Positions 45,213 to 58,055 are shown, counted from the stretch's first letter. The stretch is 64,000 nucleotides of DNA from Aedes albopictus (GCF_035046485.1 NC_085137.1:483284252-483348251), one strand, 5' to 3'. The notes: generated from the sequence alone by a model not told the origin. Numbers and translations: made by a program.

Positions 45213-46189
45213 GGGGCCGTCCATATACCACGTGGACAGAAAATTAATGGTTTTTGACCACCTCCCCCCCTCCCCGTGGACAAGCGTGGACTTTTCATTG
45301 ACCCCTACCCCCCTCCCCCAATGTCCACGTGGACATTCGAAAAAAAGTTTTTTTTTTCATATTTCTAAAATAAACGGAAAAAGTGATTTTAAAAAGTTTT
45401 TTTAAATATTGTTTTGTTTTTCTTTGTAAACAATGTCATAAATAGTATTGAAAACTTTATAAAATACAAATATTCTATAGCTTTACATATATAATACAAA
45501 CAAGTAGCACAAAATAGGTACCTACAAGTTTTCAACATTGTAATTAATTCAGCTTAATGTTTGTAAAAGTGTGGGTTCGATTCTTGCTCCAGTCGGTGGA
45601 AAATTTTACAAAAAAAAACAAGATTTACAGCAACTAAATTGTATTGCTGAGGTTTGGACTTTAATATCCATTAGAAACATATCAAATTTTAAAGGAACCT
45701 ACGAAAAAAAGTTTTTGAGATAAGCCTGCAAATCCCTATGTATTTTTAAACTTTGAAGTAGTTTAAAAATTTGATATGAAACTTCGAAAAATCCATACAA
45801 AACTTCAATGAAAATTTTCTGACTGAAACAACAACATTTGCGTGGTCTACACTCCATTTGAAATCTCCAGAATATTCTTCGATGCAGAAAACTAAGTAAT
45901 TAGAAATTCTGATAATTTAAAACATGATTTTTTTTCCTTGAAGACGTTATTTACTGTTAGAAGACAATGTATAATAAAATAAAAATGTATGGAAGAACTG
46001 TTCAGGAGAATCTCATCAATAATGCGACATAATTTGTTTCGTTTGTAAATTCTTGTTTCCTAATTTATATGTCAATGTTGTCCACGTGGACATTTGACGA
46101 ACCCCCACCTCCCTCTCCGTGGACAAGCGTGGACTTTTCGCTAACCCCCTCCCCCCTCCAAGCTGTCCACGTGGTATATGGACGGCCCC
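45213..46189. mobile_element. PIF/Harbinger-like MITE, 977 bp
   Basis: Ends GGGGCCGTCCATATACCACG inverted, with TAA on both sides (45210-45212, 46190-46192). 3-bp TAA-type duplications and GGG ends fit PIF/Harbinger. C-rich CCCCTCCC blocks repeat near both ends, and a SINE fragment lies at about 45560-45605. Confidence 0.65.
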
Positions 46190-46339
46190 TAACATACTCT
46201 CAAGGATAGTCGTATATTGTTCCATCTTTGCTATTGATATAATTTAAGTACGACTCTTAACCAATTACATATTCTGAAACATTTTGCCAATTATCGTACA
46301 TACAAAGAGTTAATGGCGATTTCGACTGGATATTGATCA

Positions 46340-46450
46340 ACTTTTTTTGGGATTCGCTTTCTCAGTCATTAAATCAAGACAAGTATTTAATACTATTCTG
46401 ACGTTTCGGCCTTTTTGTTGTGGCCTTTTTCAAGGATTGTATTGTGTGCC
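46340..46450 (-). repeat. Retroelement terminus with hammerhead-like motif, single copy
   Basis: On the minus strand CCTTGAAAAAGGCC then GGCCGAAACGTC, and GACTGAGAAAGC further on, as in the palindrome at 41.5 kb. Confidence 0.5.
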
Positions 46451-46959
46451 GTCTACTGTCATGAATAATTTATCCTTATTTGACCATGAGAGGAGAGATG
46501 GGTTTTACACGCCTGCTGTTCGCTAAATTATCAAGTTATGCGGAATCTTCTTTTGCTACTTTTGCTACGTTATCACAAGAATTACAAAGTCTAAATAAAT
46601 ATATGAAAGTTCAGTTAGTCAGTTATTCTGAGGATCACTGAACTACTCACTCCTCTCTTCTCACGCTACTCACTGATCTTTCCTCAATGATCATTTCATG
46701 TTCTTAATTTTTTTTTCATTTATCATTTTCACTGCTACTTAACTTCTAGCTCATTCTTCACTCTTCACTTTTAAATTCGCACTCCTCATTGCTTACCTCC
46801 TAAACTACCAAGGGTCCAAAAAAGTCGGAAGTCCAACTTTGAAAAGGCATTTCCCGGCCGTTTTTCAACCGATTTCAATTTTTTTTGCGATGGAACCGGA
46901 CAACATCGGCCATTTTTTTAAATTCAAAATAGATGCGTCTACCCAAAGTTATTAAGCAA

Positions 46960-48480
46960 AAGGCACTTCCTACTTTTTTTTGAGAACGCATTTTTTGCAC
47001 ACATTGATCAAAAATATAAAAATTAAGGCGATGACATATGATTTGTTCGACTCTAAATCATGCGTACAGCTGGAGTGAACATGTTTATGCAAAATTAGTG
47101 ATTTTTCAGTACATTGATATTTTACCTTACTGAAAAAACTGGTAAAATACCCTATTTTTTACATAAAATATGCAATAAATCAAAATTCAATGCGATGACA
47201 TGTAGTTTTTTTGGTCTTAAATTGTTTGTAGGATTGTACTGGACATGTTTGATGAACAATGAAAATGTTCTCATTACACTCTTATTTTGTTTTACCCGAA
47301 AAACTGCGAAAATTCCATATTTTTTACACAAAGTAGTCAACAAAACAAAATTTAAAACGATAACATGTAGTTTTTTTAGCCTTTAAATGTTTGTAGCAGT
47401 TTCAGGGACATATCTGAAGAATAATAGTGATGTTTTCATTACACTCATATTTTGATTCACTCCAAAATCAACGAAAGTTTCACATTTTTCACACAAAGTG
47501 ATTAACAAAAAATGGCTTATAATGCATTGTAGTTTTTTGCCTTTAAATTATTCGTGAAAGAGTACTGGACTTTTTTGATGAGTAATAGTGACGTTTTCAT
47601 GCCACACTTAATTTATTTTACTCAAAAAGTTACAAAAATACCATAGTTTTCATACAAAACAGTCAATAAAACAACATTCGAAACCATAACTTGTAGTTTT
47701 TTGGCCTTATATTTTCCTTTACAATGTACTGGACATGCTTTTGACAAAAAAAATGATGTTTACATTACACTTAAATTTTGTTTTATCAAAAAATGTACGA
47801 AAATGCCACATTTTTACACAAAAAAGCGAATAAGCCTAAACTTAAAGCAATGACATGTAGTTTTTCAACTTTAAATTTATCGTAGTCGTTTAGTGGAATC
47901 ATTTGAACAATACTAGTGATGTTTTTATTACACTCATATCCAATTTCATTCGGAATACTAGGAAAATATCACATTTTTCACATAAAGTAGTCAACAAATA
48001 AAAAGTTAAGGCAATGCATAGTGGTTTTTTTGCCTTGAAATTTTGTTTTCATAACACACTTAATTTATTTTACTTAAAAAGTTTTTAAAATACCATAATT
48101 TTCTTACAAAATAGTCAATAATACAAATAATATTCAAATAAATCCACTTAACTACTACAATTAATTCATAGTTAAAAGCTACATGTCATTGCTTTAAATT
48201 TTGGCTTACTCGCTTTTTTGAGTAAAAATGTGGTATTTTCGTACATTTTTGGATAAAACAAAATATTAGTGTAATATTAACATCAAAATTTTATCAAAAG
48301 CATGTCCAGTACATTGTAACGGAAATTTAAGGCCAAACAACTACATGTTATGGCTTTAGATTTTGTTCTATTGGCTGTTTTGTATGAAAACTATGGTATT
48401 TTTGTAACTTTTTGAGTAAAATAAATTAAGTGTGTCATGAAAACGTCACTATTACTCATCAAAAACGTCCAGTACTTCTG
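46960..48480. repeat. ~164-bp satellite array with inverted end
   Basis: The marker GACATGTAGTTTTTTTGG (with variants) recurs at about 47033, 47198, 47362, 47524, 47689, 47852 and 48017, i.e. every 162-165 bp. From about 48180 to 48480 two units appear inverted (CAAACAACTACATGTTATGG), which pair with 47555-47865. Confidence 0.75.
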
Positions 48481-49308
48481 AAAGTTCAGTATACAGTATA
48501 AGATCAGTCGGGATATCCAAGATCATCCAAACTGTTTCTGAGTTTAGATCCTAAAGTCTACGGGTGTTACGATAACTTCTTTCATTATACAAAGCTACGA
48601 TTTGTAACCCATTATGTCCAGTAAATCTTCTGAATGTTCAACCGACATCATCAGATCAGCTAGGGTCATCCAAACTATATCAATTGAAGTTACTGTTTTG
48701 GCTATAATATAGAGTTATGTTGCATAATCTAATATACTTTTTTTTATTCCTGTTCGGGTTTGTCACTGCGACCAGTTTTTAGATCTATTGTGACATTACC
48801 CGTATCCTTAGTGTAGTGCATGTCGCATTACTCAATTGCCATTGAAGAGCAATAAAGTATCGATTTTGATAAGTTTTTGTTTTGTTCTCTCAGAAATTTC
48901 TTTCTTATGGAAAACAAAACAAGAGAACTGATTATTGGCCATGCATCGGAAACCTAGCATCAGCCTTGTTTACCGCTAAATTCTCCCCAGTAAGAAGTTT
49001 CGAACCCGGGTTTTAACATTAGCAGCAATACCATTCCAATAATGAAACATGTGTTAAGTAATAAGGATTCTAGCATGTTTCTTGCATACTAGCACTTTCC
49101 AGTCTTCAAAGAGTTAGTACATACATGGATCCCTAACCCAATTTTATTTCCTTTGCATTGAGTTTAGCCTCGGATGGTGGGGTTTTTAACTATAAGCAAA
49201 GTAAAGTTGGTAAACTTAGTTTTATTCAAAGACTGGAAGTCATCACAACACCAGTAGCAAGGACTAAACACTATAACGCCTTTAATTATCAGAACACATA
49301 TTCCAAAA
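48481..49308. other. Gene-free stretch
   Basis: It contains a tRNA-like B box on the minus strand near 49005 (AACCCGGGTTCGAAAC) and an A-run-ended repeat near 48740. No gene. Confidence 0.3.
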
Positions 49309-49563
49309 TTGAAAATTAGGGCGACACTAGATTTCGATTTGGTAGATCTTTCACCGCAACGCAACCCAAAAAGGCGATCTACACACGGTACGGGCTCCGT
49401 TAAAGATCGACCATATTTTAAACCCCCTCAACCATTCATCCCTCAGCACGGGTCGCCTGACACCTTGGATTGGGGTTACCTGTTTGGTGGACTTTTACCC
49501 CCGGAACAGGTGGTCCGTAGTGCTATTCTAAGCCGGCAGCTACACGGGCAAGGTTGGAATTAG
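49309..49563 (+). other. GC-richer island with an open frame
   Basis: GATCTACACACGGTACGGGC to GGCAGCTACACGGGCAAGG stands out from AT-rich flanks. It may be the 3' end of a LINE; no protein motif was recognised. Confidence 0.25.
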
Positions 49564-49795
49564 GAATGAGCTGTAATTATTGAAAGGTTAGCAGTAAATA
49601 GTGACCAGTGAGATGTGAGGAGCATTTATAATTGAGGAGTGAGCAGTGAGAAGTTTAGAGTGAGTAGTAGGAGTGAACAGTGATATCACTGAGTATTTAG
49701 CAGTGAAGAGTGACGAGATGGAGCATGGTATGATAAGCAAAAAGTGAAGAGTGATAAGTAAGAAAATTTCCACCATCTTTAGCCAGAGAAGCTAC

Positions 49796-49960
49796 TAAAG
49801 CAACCAAAAATTCGGATAATATAGCATGTTTAGGCTAAATCATCTAATCGAAGGAAGATTAATAGCATTCTATAAAGCTCACTTTATAGGCAATTAACCG
49901 AAATGGAGTTCACAAAAAGTATACTTGTGCCGCTGTAAGGAACGCTATTTAATGTTTAGC
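49796..49960. repeat. Partial copy of the 25.9-27.3-kb DNA element
   Basis: AAGCAACCAAAAATTCGGAT, then ATCGAAGGAAGATTAATAGC, matches the right arm of that element in reverse complement. The other end is missing. Confidence 0.6.
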
Positions 49961-51063
49961 CGGTGCATTTTCTATTAAGTATGGAACTATTTATGGGTAA
50001 CATTGCACATTTTCATGGAATATATGTTCATTCTTTATGCAACGCTTTTTTTTTCTATGGAGCGTTTCTACTTTCCTATGGGTGCAATGAATAGGCAATG
50101 TTAACCTGCACATTTACCTAGGGGCTGTCCATTAATTACTTTAGGTTTTATGGCGGGAGGGTTTTTTTTTGAGAAATCTTGCGCTCCATCTATATATATA
50201 AAAATGAGTTTGAAGTTCCTTTGAGGCAACAAAACTCAAAAACGGATGAACCGATCGACATGACTCTTGCACGGTTCGGTTCGTATTCGTGGTGACTGTG
50301 TTTATATGTACAAAAAGCTGCGAAAATCATTTAAAAAAGCATGAAAATAGTGAAAATACTGATTTTATTATGAGCCGGGAAGAAATTCAGCGTGATCGAA
50401 ATTAAATCAATCTAGAGTGCGGACCGCCCCCTATACATACACTCCTAGAATACCAAAACAAATTTTTGGTTTTCTTCAGCCAAGCACTCAACACTGAAGA
50501 AGTCTATAAGTCGCAAGCGAAATAAGCCTATCTGTCCGCTCCGAAGATAAGCACAGTAGTCGAATTCACAGGAATTTTCTCGTTCTTCCTAGGTTTCTTT
50601 TGAAAGTTGATCATTTATTTTCACAAAAGTGAAGTGATAGTGACGTGGTTTTTTTACTCTAACAAGTGTTACAAGGGACAAAGGGAATGACATTTCCTTT
50701 GGTAACCGGAAACCGTTACTTAGAGTTGCATAGAATGAAAATAACGGATATTTTTTATTTTCACATTTCTCCCTATCAGTTTGACATAGAAGTATTAATA
50801 TTGTAACGGAAATATGTGTGCTGTTTAACCATAATTAACAGTAATGAAGTAACGATCGCCCACATTGTAACAATTTCCATCCATTCAGAAAGTATCCTTA
50901 AATCTCAGCACCAGCTGCTACACCAGAACAACAACGTGTTGTCTTTGTCCGGGGAAAATCCTTAACCCTTACGTTTCCATGCAACGGGTACATAATCAGT
51001 GTGCTGTGGGTCCGGCTATCCACGTGTACCTAACATCGCATCATGACTTGAGTCTGTCTGACT

Positions 51064-51735
51064 GTGCTGGTTCATGTTGTGTGGGGTCGGAAAATGGGAG
51101 CGATGCAACAACGTTTATTTCAGGTTCGTTTATTCAAGTACCCTGCTGCCACCCGACGCGCCACCACTAGACACACAGACACGGTTATTCCGATTTTTTT
51201 TTCTCCTACAAGCCACGGTGCCATCGTCGTGGCCCTAGTTGTTGTTAGGACGACGTTGTGCTTCACAAATTTTGCTACTCGTCTGCTTCGAAGACCCAGA
51301 ACTACGCTATTATTCAGTGCTGCATACCATAGGATCATGGGTGGTAATAACCGTCACGTGTGCTCCATATTTCAGAAAGAAGCGAATCCATCATGTTCTA
51401 GAGAGGTACGATGTGTTCGGTATCTTCTGCCTTCACTCACGATGGGAAGATTTTACGGAAACCTTGCATGCGGGATTCTCCCAAGTTACACATATTTCGT
51501 GATGTGTGCGGTTTTCCGTGAATCCTTACGCTGTGCCGTTTCGGTGGACCAACCCGTGCACAAGGAGGCGGAAGACGCTCGCTCTTTCGGTCCTAGTGAA
51601 TGTATGTTGTATGCATTACAGCTAAGTAATAAGAATTTGCAAAGCAGTGTACCATACGGTTGCGCTGAATTGTGTTGTATGCTTACTTTGAATAGAAGCG
51701 TAGCAGAATTACCGTCGTCGTTTTCGTTGCCCTAG
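51064..51735 (+). other. Open frame of doubtful coding value, 223 codons
   Basis: Long for chance, but without recognisable motifs. The composition (many Arg/Ser/Thr, scattered Cys) looks like translated non-coding GC-rich DNA. It could be LTR or captured untranslated sequence. Confidence 0.2.
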
Positions 51736-52256
51736 TAGTTCGGCAAGGGTTTCCCCGTCATAGTTTGTTGCCTGCCGGTCCCATTTGGCGGTACTATTTA
51801 TTACGGTCGGTTATGGTGTGTTGGTCTCTGTTGTGGCCCATAGTAGATACACGGATTGAACTGCCGTGCGTTCCATGAAGATGCTGAGAGATAGTGCTTT
51901 TAGTGGTTTAATAAACTTCTAGGAATTTCCAACTTGTCGATTGTGAACTCGGTAAAGCCCTTCACATGCACAGATAATAGACTATCTAAGTATGGTAAAG
52001 TATACTAGTTACGGTTGAAGTAACTTTATTCTATTATACAATTGGTATTCAAACCTGAAATGAACTAACTGTTCAAGTTCTTAAAATATATTTTTTATTT
52101 TTCTACATATAGCATTTCCCTTTCGCAACAGCTTAACACTCGATTGAGATATTTTCCAAGTATCCGCTTGGTGGTCTTTCAAACCATCATAACCACTAAA
52201 CTAAATCGCACTAAACACGTGCACCAGCGGCGAATGCCATTATATTTCCGGTTCGG

Positions 52257-52272
52257 AACCCCCCCCCCCCCC
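52257..52272 (+). repeat. Poly-C tract
   Basis: About 15 consecutive C, followed by a T-run. Length in the assembly may be unreliable. Confidence 0.7.
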
Positions 52273-52529
52273 TTTTTATCGACCACCCGCGCCCGCATGA
52301 TATGTAGTTCGTGATGTCTGGCCGCGGCCGGCATTACTGCCACAGGCTCCTAAACTATACAAACGGCAAACTGCAATTTTTTTTCCGCTATGATGCCGCT
52401 CATAATGAATCGATTTCGATCGACTTAATAGTTCGACGCTGCCGGGCAACAATGTTGACCGAATCAATTAGTGAACTCGAATTGGCAAAACAATAAATTA
52501 TTTTCGGTACTCCTGGAATTCGATCACAA

Positions 52530-52537
52530 TATAAAAG
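52530..52537 (+). promoter_or_regulatory. TATA box before a small signal-peptide ORF
   Basis: TATAAAAG sits about 43 bp before the ATG at 52573. A start about 30 bp downstream would leave a leader of only about 10-15 nt. Confidence 0.45.
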
Positions 52538-52572
52538 CTCGCCGCTACCGCCGAACGCAAAGTTGAACAAGT

Positions 52573-52731
52573 ATGATTGGTAATGCAATAAATAAAGTCG
52601 CGAAACAAATCAAACCGTGCAGCTGGAATATTTGTATACTCATTTCTAGTTTTTTGTTAATGGATTTTTGTGGGCAACTCGTTGCCGATTGGAAAACTAG
52701 AGTCATTCAATTTCGGAAGTGCTATACATGA
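52573..52731 (+). CDS. Small ORF with a hydrophobic leader, 52 aa; possible first exon
   Basis: MIGNAINKVAKQIKPCSW is followed by a hydrophobic segment (NICILISSFLLMDFCGQLVA) and DWKTRVIQFRKCYT. A secreted-protein first exon is plausible. No good splice donor was seen before the TGA (weak GTGCTA at 52719, GTCATT at 52702). It is in the plus strand, as are the exon-like ORFs at 56.0 and 58.1 kb. Confidence 0.4.
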   Translation: MIGNAINKVAKQIKPCSWNICILISSFLLMDFCGQLVADWKTRVIQFRKCYT

Positions 52732-52789
52732 ACGGGTGTGCATGAACATGAACGGATTGTGAATTACCGTCAACCCTCGTTGGTTAGCA

Positions 52790-55670
52790 CGATACTTCAT
52801 GCAAATCAACGGGGGTTATTTTCAATTTGAACTACAACCCTACATACATTTATTTGTCCAACATCACATTTAAGATAAGATATAATCAACAATAGCACTC
52901 CCCTCGGTTTATGGCTGCCGCTCTCCATCCTCGGTTACGCCAAATGTTCGCTAAGTTCCGCTCCACCTGGTTCGCCCATCGTGCTCTCTGCGCTCCACGC
53001 CTTCTTGTACCAACCGGATCAGTCGCGATAACCATTATTGCAGGGTTGTTGTCCAGCATTCATGCAACATGCCCTGCCCACCGTACCCTACCGACTTTAG
53101 CCACCTTTTGGATGCTGGGTTCGCCGTGAAGTGCAGCGAGCTCGTGGTTCATCCTTCTCCGACACACACCGTTCTTCTGCACACCGCCGAAGATTGTCCT
53201 TAATACGCGTCGCTCGAAAACTCCGAGTGCTTGCAGGTGCTCCTTGAGCATGGTTCATGTCTCATGTCCGTAGAGGACCACCGGTCTAATAAGCGTTTTG
53301 TACATGGTGCACTTAGTGCGAATCTTTTTAGACCGCAGCTTCTTCTGGGAGCCCGTAGTAGGCCCGACTTCCACTAATGATGCGTTTTTGTATTTCACGG
53401 CTAGTATTGTTGTCAGCTGTCAGTAAGTATCCACGATTGACAAATTCCTCCACCACCTAGATCCGAAGATATCCCCGTCTATCGTCACATTACTACTCAG
53501 ACGAATCCGGTCGTGTTCGGTTCCGCCTGCCAGCATGTACATTGTTTTAGACGCATTCACCAACAGTCCGACCTTTGCTGCTTCGCGTTTCAGGCGGGTG
53601 TACAGTACTGCCACCGTTCCTAGTGTTTTGGCAATAACGTGCATGTCGTCCGCAAAGCGCACAAATTGACCACATTTTGTGAAAATCATATACCCCGGCT
53701 GTTGAGCCCGGCTTGTCGCATTACACCTTTCAGAGCGATGTTGAAAAGTAGGCATGAGAGTCCGTCACCTAGTCGCAGTCCCCGGCGAGATTCGAATGAA
53801 CTGGATAGTTTACCCGAAATTCTTTCGCTGTTTTGCACACCGTCCATCGTTGCTTTAATCAGTCTAGTCAGCTTCCCAGGATAGCCGTTTTCGTCCATGT
53901 TTTTCCATAGCTCTGTGTGGTCGTATGCCGCTCTGAAGTCCATGAACAGGTGATGCGATGGGACCTGATATTCACGGCATTTCTGGAGGATTTGCCGTAC
54001 GGTGAAGATCTGGTCCGTTGTCGACCGACCGTCGATGAAGCCGTCTTGATAACTTCCCACGAACTCATTAGATTTAGGTGACAGACGACGGAAGATGATC
54101 TGAGATAGCACTTTGTAGGTAGCATTCAACATAGTGATCTCCCTGAAGTCCAAATGGTCGTCTTTTTTGTGAAAGGAGCAGAATACCCCTTCTTTCCACT
54201 CCTCCGGTAGTTGTTCGGTTTCCCAGATCCTGACTATCAGCCGGTGCATACAGGTGGCCAATTTTTCTGGGCCCATCTTTTTGAGTTCAGCTGCAATACC
54301 ATCCTTACCAGCTGCTTTGTTGGTTTTGAGCTGATGGATGGCGTCCTTAACTTCTCTCAGCATGGAATTGGCTCAATTCCGCCCTCTGCTGCATTGGCGT
54401 AGTCAGTCGTTCCCTCCGTTGTCGTGGTCTCCTGTGCCTACGTCCTCCACGCCATTCAGGTGCTCGTTGAAGTGCTGCTTCCACCTTTCGATCACCTCAC
54501 GTCCATCATCAAGAGGCCTCCGTCCTTATCCTAGCATATTTCGGTTCGAGGCACGAAGCCGTTTCGTGATGAGTTGAGCTTCTCGTAGAACTTCCGTGTT
54601 TCATGGGAACGGCACAGCAGTTCCATTCCCTAGCCCTCTGCTTCTTCCAGGCGGCACTTTTTTTCCCGAAAGAGGCGGATCTGTTGTTTCCGCTTCTGTT
54701 AGTAACGTTCCACGTTCTGTCGGGTCCCTTGCCCTCGCTGCGTTATTCTCCTCCAAAACCATTCTGCACTCTTCGTCGAACCATTCGTTCCGTCGATTCC
54801 GTTCCACGTACCCGATGGTGCTCTCGGCTGCGCCGTTGATGGCAGCTTTCACTGTATTCCAGCAGTCCTCTAGAGGGGCCTCATCGAGCTCGCTCTCGTC
54901 TGGCAACGCGGCCTCGAGATTCTGCGCGTATGCATCCGATTGTTTCAGTCGTAGGCCGTTTTCGTTCGTCTGCTAGTGGGCGCTGAACTTACCAATCGTC
55001 GGTCTAAATTCCTCCTCCTGGTCTACCTGAGCGTTTAAATCTCCTATGATGATCTTCGTACTCGCGTTCGAGCTGCGCGTAAAATGCGTCCTTGTCTTAA
55101 TCAGTGCTTCCGGAGTGTGGGCTGTGCACGTTTATTATGCTGAAGTTGAAGAATCGGCCCTTGATCCTCAACCTGCACATTCTTTCGTCGATCGGCCACC
55201 AACCGATCACGCGCCTCTGCATATCACCCATCACCGCAGCTCTGGTAGATGGTATGATTACCTCTAAACGTTCGCACCATGGATCCTGTCCAACACACCT
55301 CCTGCAGCGCTACGATGCCGAACCCGCGGTCCTTCAGTAGATCGGCGAGTATGCGGGTGCTCCCAATGAAGTTGAGAGATCGGCAGTTCCACGTACCGAG
55401 TTTCCAATCGCAAGTCCTTTTTGTTCGCTGGGGTCGTTGCCGTTGGTCTCGGTTCGTATTATTCTGTTGCTGATTTTTCGTTACAATGTTTTTTTACGGC
55501 GGGCTCATAGGGCCTGACATCAACCACCTACTTTCCGGAGGATCATAGTGCACAGTTGAGCTTAGAGTCCTTCCCTGGCACTCGGACGTTGATCAGCCGC
55601 CCCTAACATGGGGATCAGACGCTGTTGTGAGCCTGTTCAGCCTACGACCAAAGTTCCCACCGGGGTTGGT
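52790..55670 (-). mobile_element. Endonuclease-RT LINE (RTE-like), degenerate
   Basis: Minus-strand order: endonuclease (LGTWNCRSLN, FGIVALQEV, VIGWWPIDERMCRL, IIIGDLNAQV, about 55440-55010), a spacer with NEWFDEECRMVLEENNAAR, RT, and a C-terminal FERRVLRTIFGG ... RRRMNHELAAL ... VRWAGHV (53251-53060). Several frame changes and stops are present. The clade name is from memory. Confidence 0.7.
53420..54363 (-). pseudogene. RT of the RTE-like LINE
   Basis: NKAAGKDGIAAELKKMGPE, LPEEWKEGVF, GRSTTDQIFTVRQIL, FMDFRAAYD and GLRLGDGLSCLLFNIAL, then in another frame FVRFADDMHVIA and GLLVNASKTMYM. Usual GLRQGD has become GLRLGD. A frameshift separates the two pieces near 53700. Confidence 0.75.
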
Positions 55671-55680
55671 TACCCGGTCT

Positions 55681-55968
55681 TCCCTTCTTCTTCTTCTTCT
55701 TGGCGTAACGTCCTCACTGGGACAAAGCCTGCTTCTCAGCTTAGTGTTCTATGAGAACTTCCACAGTTATTAACTGAGAGCTTCCTCTGCCAATGACCAT
55801 TTTGCTTGTGTATATCGTGTGGCAGGCACGAAAATACTCTATGCCCAAGGAAGTCAAGGAAATTTCCTTTACGAAAAGATCCTGGACCGACCGGGAATCG
55901 AACCCGTCACCCTCAGCATGGTCATGCTGAATACCCGTGCGTTTACCGCCTCGGCTATATGGGCCCAT
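55681..55968 (-). mobile_element. Feilai-like SINE, well preserved
   Basis: On the minus strand it starts at GGGCCCATATAGCCGAGGCG (A box), has GGGTTCGATTCCCGGTCGG (B box), TTAATAACTGTGGAAGTTC, TAGAACACTAAG and ends in (GAA)n. A short duplication TCTTCCC flanks it (about 55673-55680 and 55970-55977). Confidence 0.8.
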
Positions 55969-56034
55969 ATCTTCCCCCCCCCCGATCTTCCCTAAGGTTG
56001 CTCATAGTTTCCGACTGATACCTCGAGGAGGTAG

Positions 56035-56331
56035 AGATAGGAGTTGCTGGGCAGAGGCTAATGGATCACAATGGGATCTGAATTGCGCTGCATACCCAGC
56101 CTTTACCGTGCCAGTTTATGGAAAGTTCCATAAGGAATTCAACGAGCAATGGCAAAATTTTACCGTTAATAAATTTGTTGTGGTATCACATGAGAGATTT
56201 TCTTATGCATGTTTTGAGCTTATATATTTACGAACTCCTTTAGAAATTGATGCAAATCAGATAAAAGATTTAACTCTGAAATACTTCATGAATTCCTCTA
56301 AAAACTACCAGAGCCGGGTATGTCGAAAGAA
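56035..56331 (+). CDS. Exon-like ORF of an unrecognised gene (A)
   Basis: The open frame contains SCWAEANGSQWDLNCAAYPA, VYGKFHKEFNEQWQNFTVNK, VVSHERFSYACFELIYLRTP and MNSSKNYQSR. It ends at CCGG|GTATGT, a good donor at 56332, phase 0. Three N-glycosylation sequons suggest an extracellular protein. Candidate acceptors are GTTGCTGGGCAG (near 56056) or TACCGTGCCAG (near 56115). The further codons after the donor run into a MITE. Confidence 0.35.
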
Positions 56332-56363
56332 CCAATATGATCAAAACAGAACCTGGGAGATTA

Positions 56364-56685
56364 CCCGGGTAGAGGTGAAATACTGACGATCAAAACGTGA
56401 TATTGATTTGATTGATATAAGAGATAAAAGATCTGAAAATAATATCTGAAAAATGTTCCTGGAACATCTGAATAATATCAAAATGTGATATTTCAAGATC
56501 AAACAAATAGCATGCTGCTATTGGTTAGATCTTACAAGATCTAAATATGATCTGATGATGATGATCGAGGAGTAAATTTTAGATATTATTTTGAGATCTC
56601 TTATCTCTTATATCAATCAAACCAATATCACATTTTGATCTCAATATCATAATATGCTATTATCGAGCTCTTTTCCTCTACCCGG
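56364..56685. mobile_element. ~320-bp foldback MITE with CCGGGTAGAGG ends
   Basis: CCCGGGTAGAGGTGAAA on the left and TTTTCCTCTACCCGG on the right are inverted; GATCTNATATCAATC-type inner arms pair as well. The target duplication is not clear. Confidence 0.6.
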
Positions 56686-56760
56686 ATAAGACTGCTCTCA
56701 TAAAACCACGACCGTTATGGCAACGGACAGAAGCACACGTCATAAAACCGTAAGAACTTA

Positions 56761-57847
56761 CCCAGACAACCAGAAATCGCATAAGGATGTACGCTGCACA
56801 TCGTATAATGTTCTATTTTTACTCACTATCGCATACATATACGGCTGAGGGACAATTTTCATCACATATGATGTTGTTTTTTGAACTTATTGCGATGTAT
56901 CTGGTAAAATCATATAAGCGTGCAAATTAACTTTTATGATGTATAACTACATCGTAGTGGACGATATTCTGATGTTTTATTGCGACGAACTTTACTTATT
57001 CGCAAAAGAGTTCGACCGGACTCTCAAAGTGTCAATTGATTTCGCATAATTTCGCACTGCGATGATTATACGACTTCGCTTGGTACTTTTTTTTATTATG
57101 TCAATTAAACTCGCATTGGTGTACAAACTAAATCGCATAAAAGTAAAAATAAACTCGTTCAAATGTGCAGTCAAACTCGCATAAGCTAGAATCGTTAACG
57201 TTGGTATATTGCGATGTGATATGTAATAACAATGAAAGAGGTGCTGTTCGAGTGCAAAAAAGCTACAAGAAAGTTAACTGTCATCATTATGGTTACAAAA
57301 CTAGTCACAAAGTCATCATTTTTGTTTTGTTGACCTGATAGATAACAATGGGTAGTGCTACCAAGAAAGGGATAGTGATAATTGTGCGGGAAATCACGCT
57401 TCGTCATTGTGAGCTCCAGATAGCCTGTCGAACACGTACAGCGCAGGGAAACCAAGTGCATTCCAACAAACACGGAGCTGAGTTATTTAGAATGTCATGA
57501 CAATTAATCAGTGTGTTTTATAAGTGGTGTTTGGTGTCAAGTGTGAAGTGTGGCTCGAAAATCCAAAGGTTCTTAGTTCGATACTGAGGTGACAAGATTT
57601 TTTTTTAATATTATTAAGTCGCATAAGATTATAAATTCCGTCGCAATAGTGCACACCGTGCCTCGTATAAGCAGTCGCCTGAAGTCATATAGCGTTGTTA
57701 TTTTTCCATCAATAATGCACGTATAGCACCTCCACTTTTGCACGCATAAGGCACTTTTACTGCATCTTATGCAATGTAACTTTACCGCATAAAAGTACGT
57801 ATAACATGAAGATAAACTTCATTATACGTGCAAATTGGTTGTCTGGG
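56761..57847. mobile_element. 1.09-kb element with CCCAGACAACCA ends
   Basis: Inverted ends CCCAGACAACCA; many scattered ATCGCATAA/TTATGCGAT motifs on both strands. A tRNA-like B box (TTAGTTCGATACTGA) lies near 57573. No transposase. Confidence 0.6.
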
Positions 57848-58055
57848 AAGTTTATGTAGGGAGCCCGGCCTGGTGGAGAGAAGGTGTTGTAAAGCTAAGC
57901 TCCATATCAGATTGATATGTGACGTTCAAATGTATAAACAAGACATTATCGCTTAGATGAAACGGCAAGAAGCAGAGCAAGTCAATGCGTCGCCTCAGGT
58001 GAAATTAAGTACAGGCGAATAAACTGTGGGAGCGAGTGGCATCATAAAATCGAAC

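Noticed and set aside
55873..55965. Apparent tRNA gene on the minus strand
   Set aside because: It is the head of a complete Feilai-like SINE with body and GAA tail, not a free tRNA gene.
57540..57600. tRNA-like sequence in the 1.09-kb element
   Set aside because: Only a weak B box; no cloverleaf can be drawn by eye.
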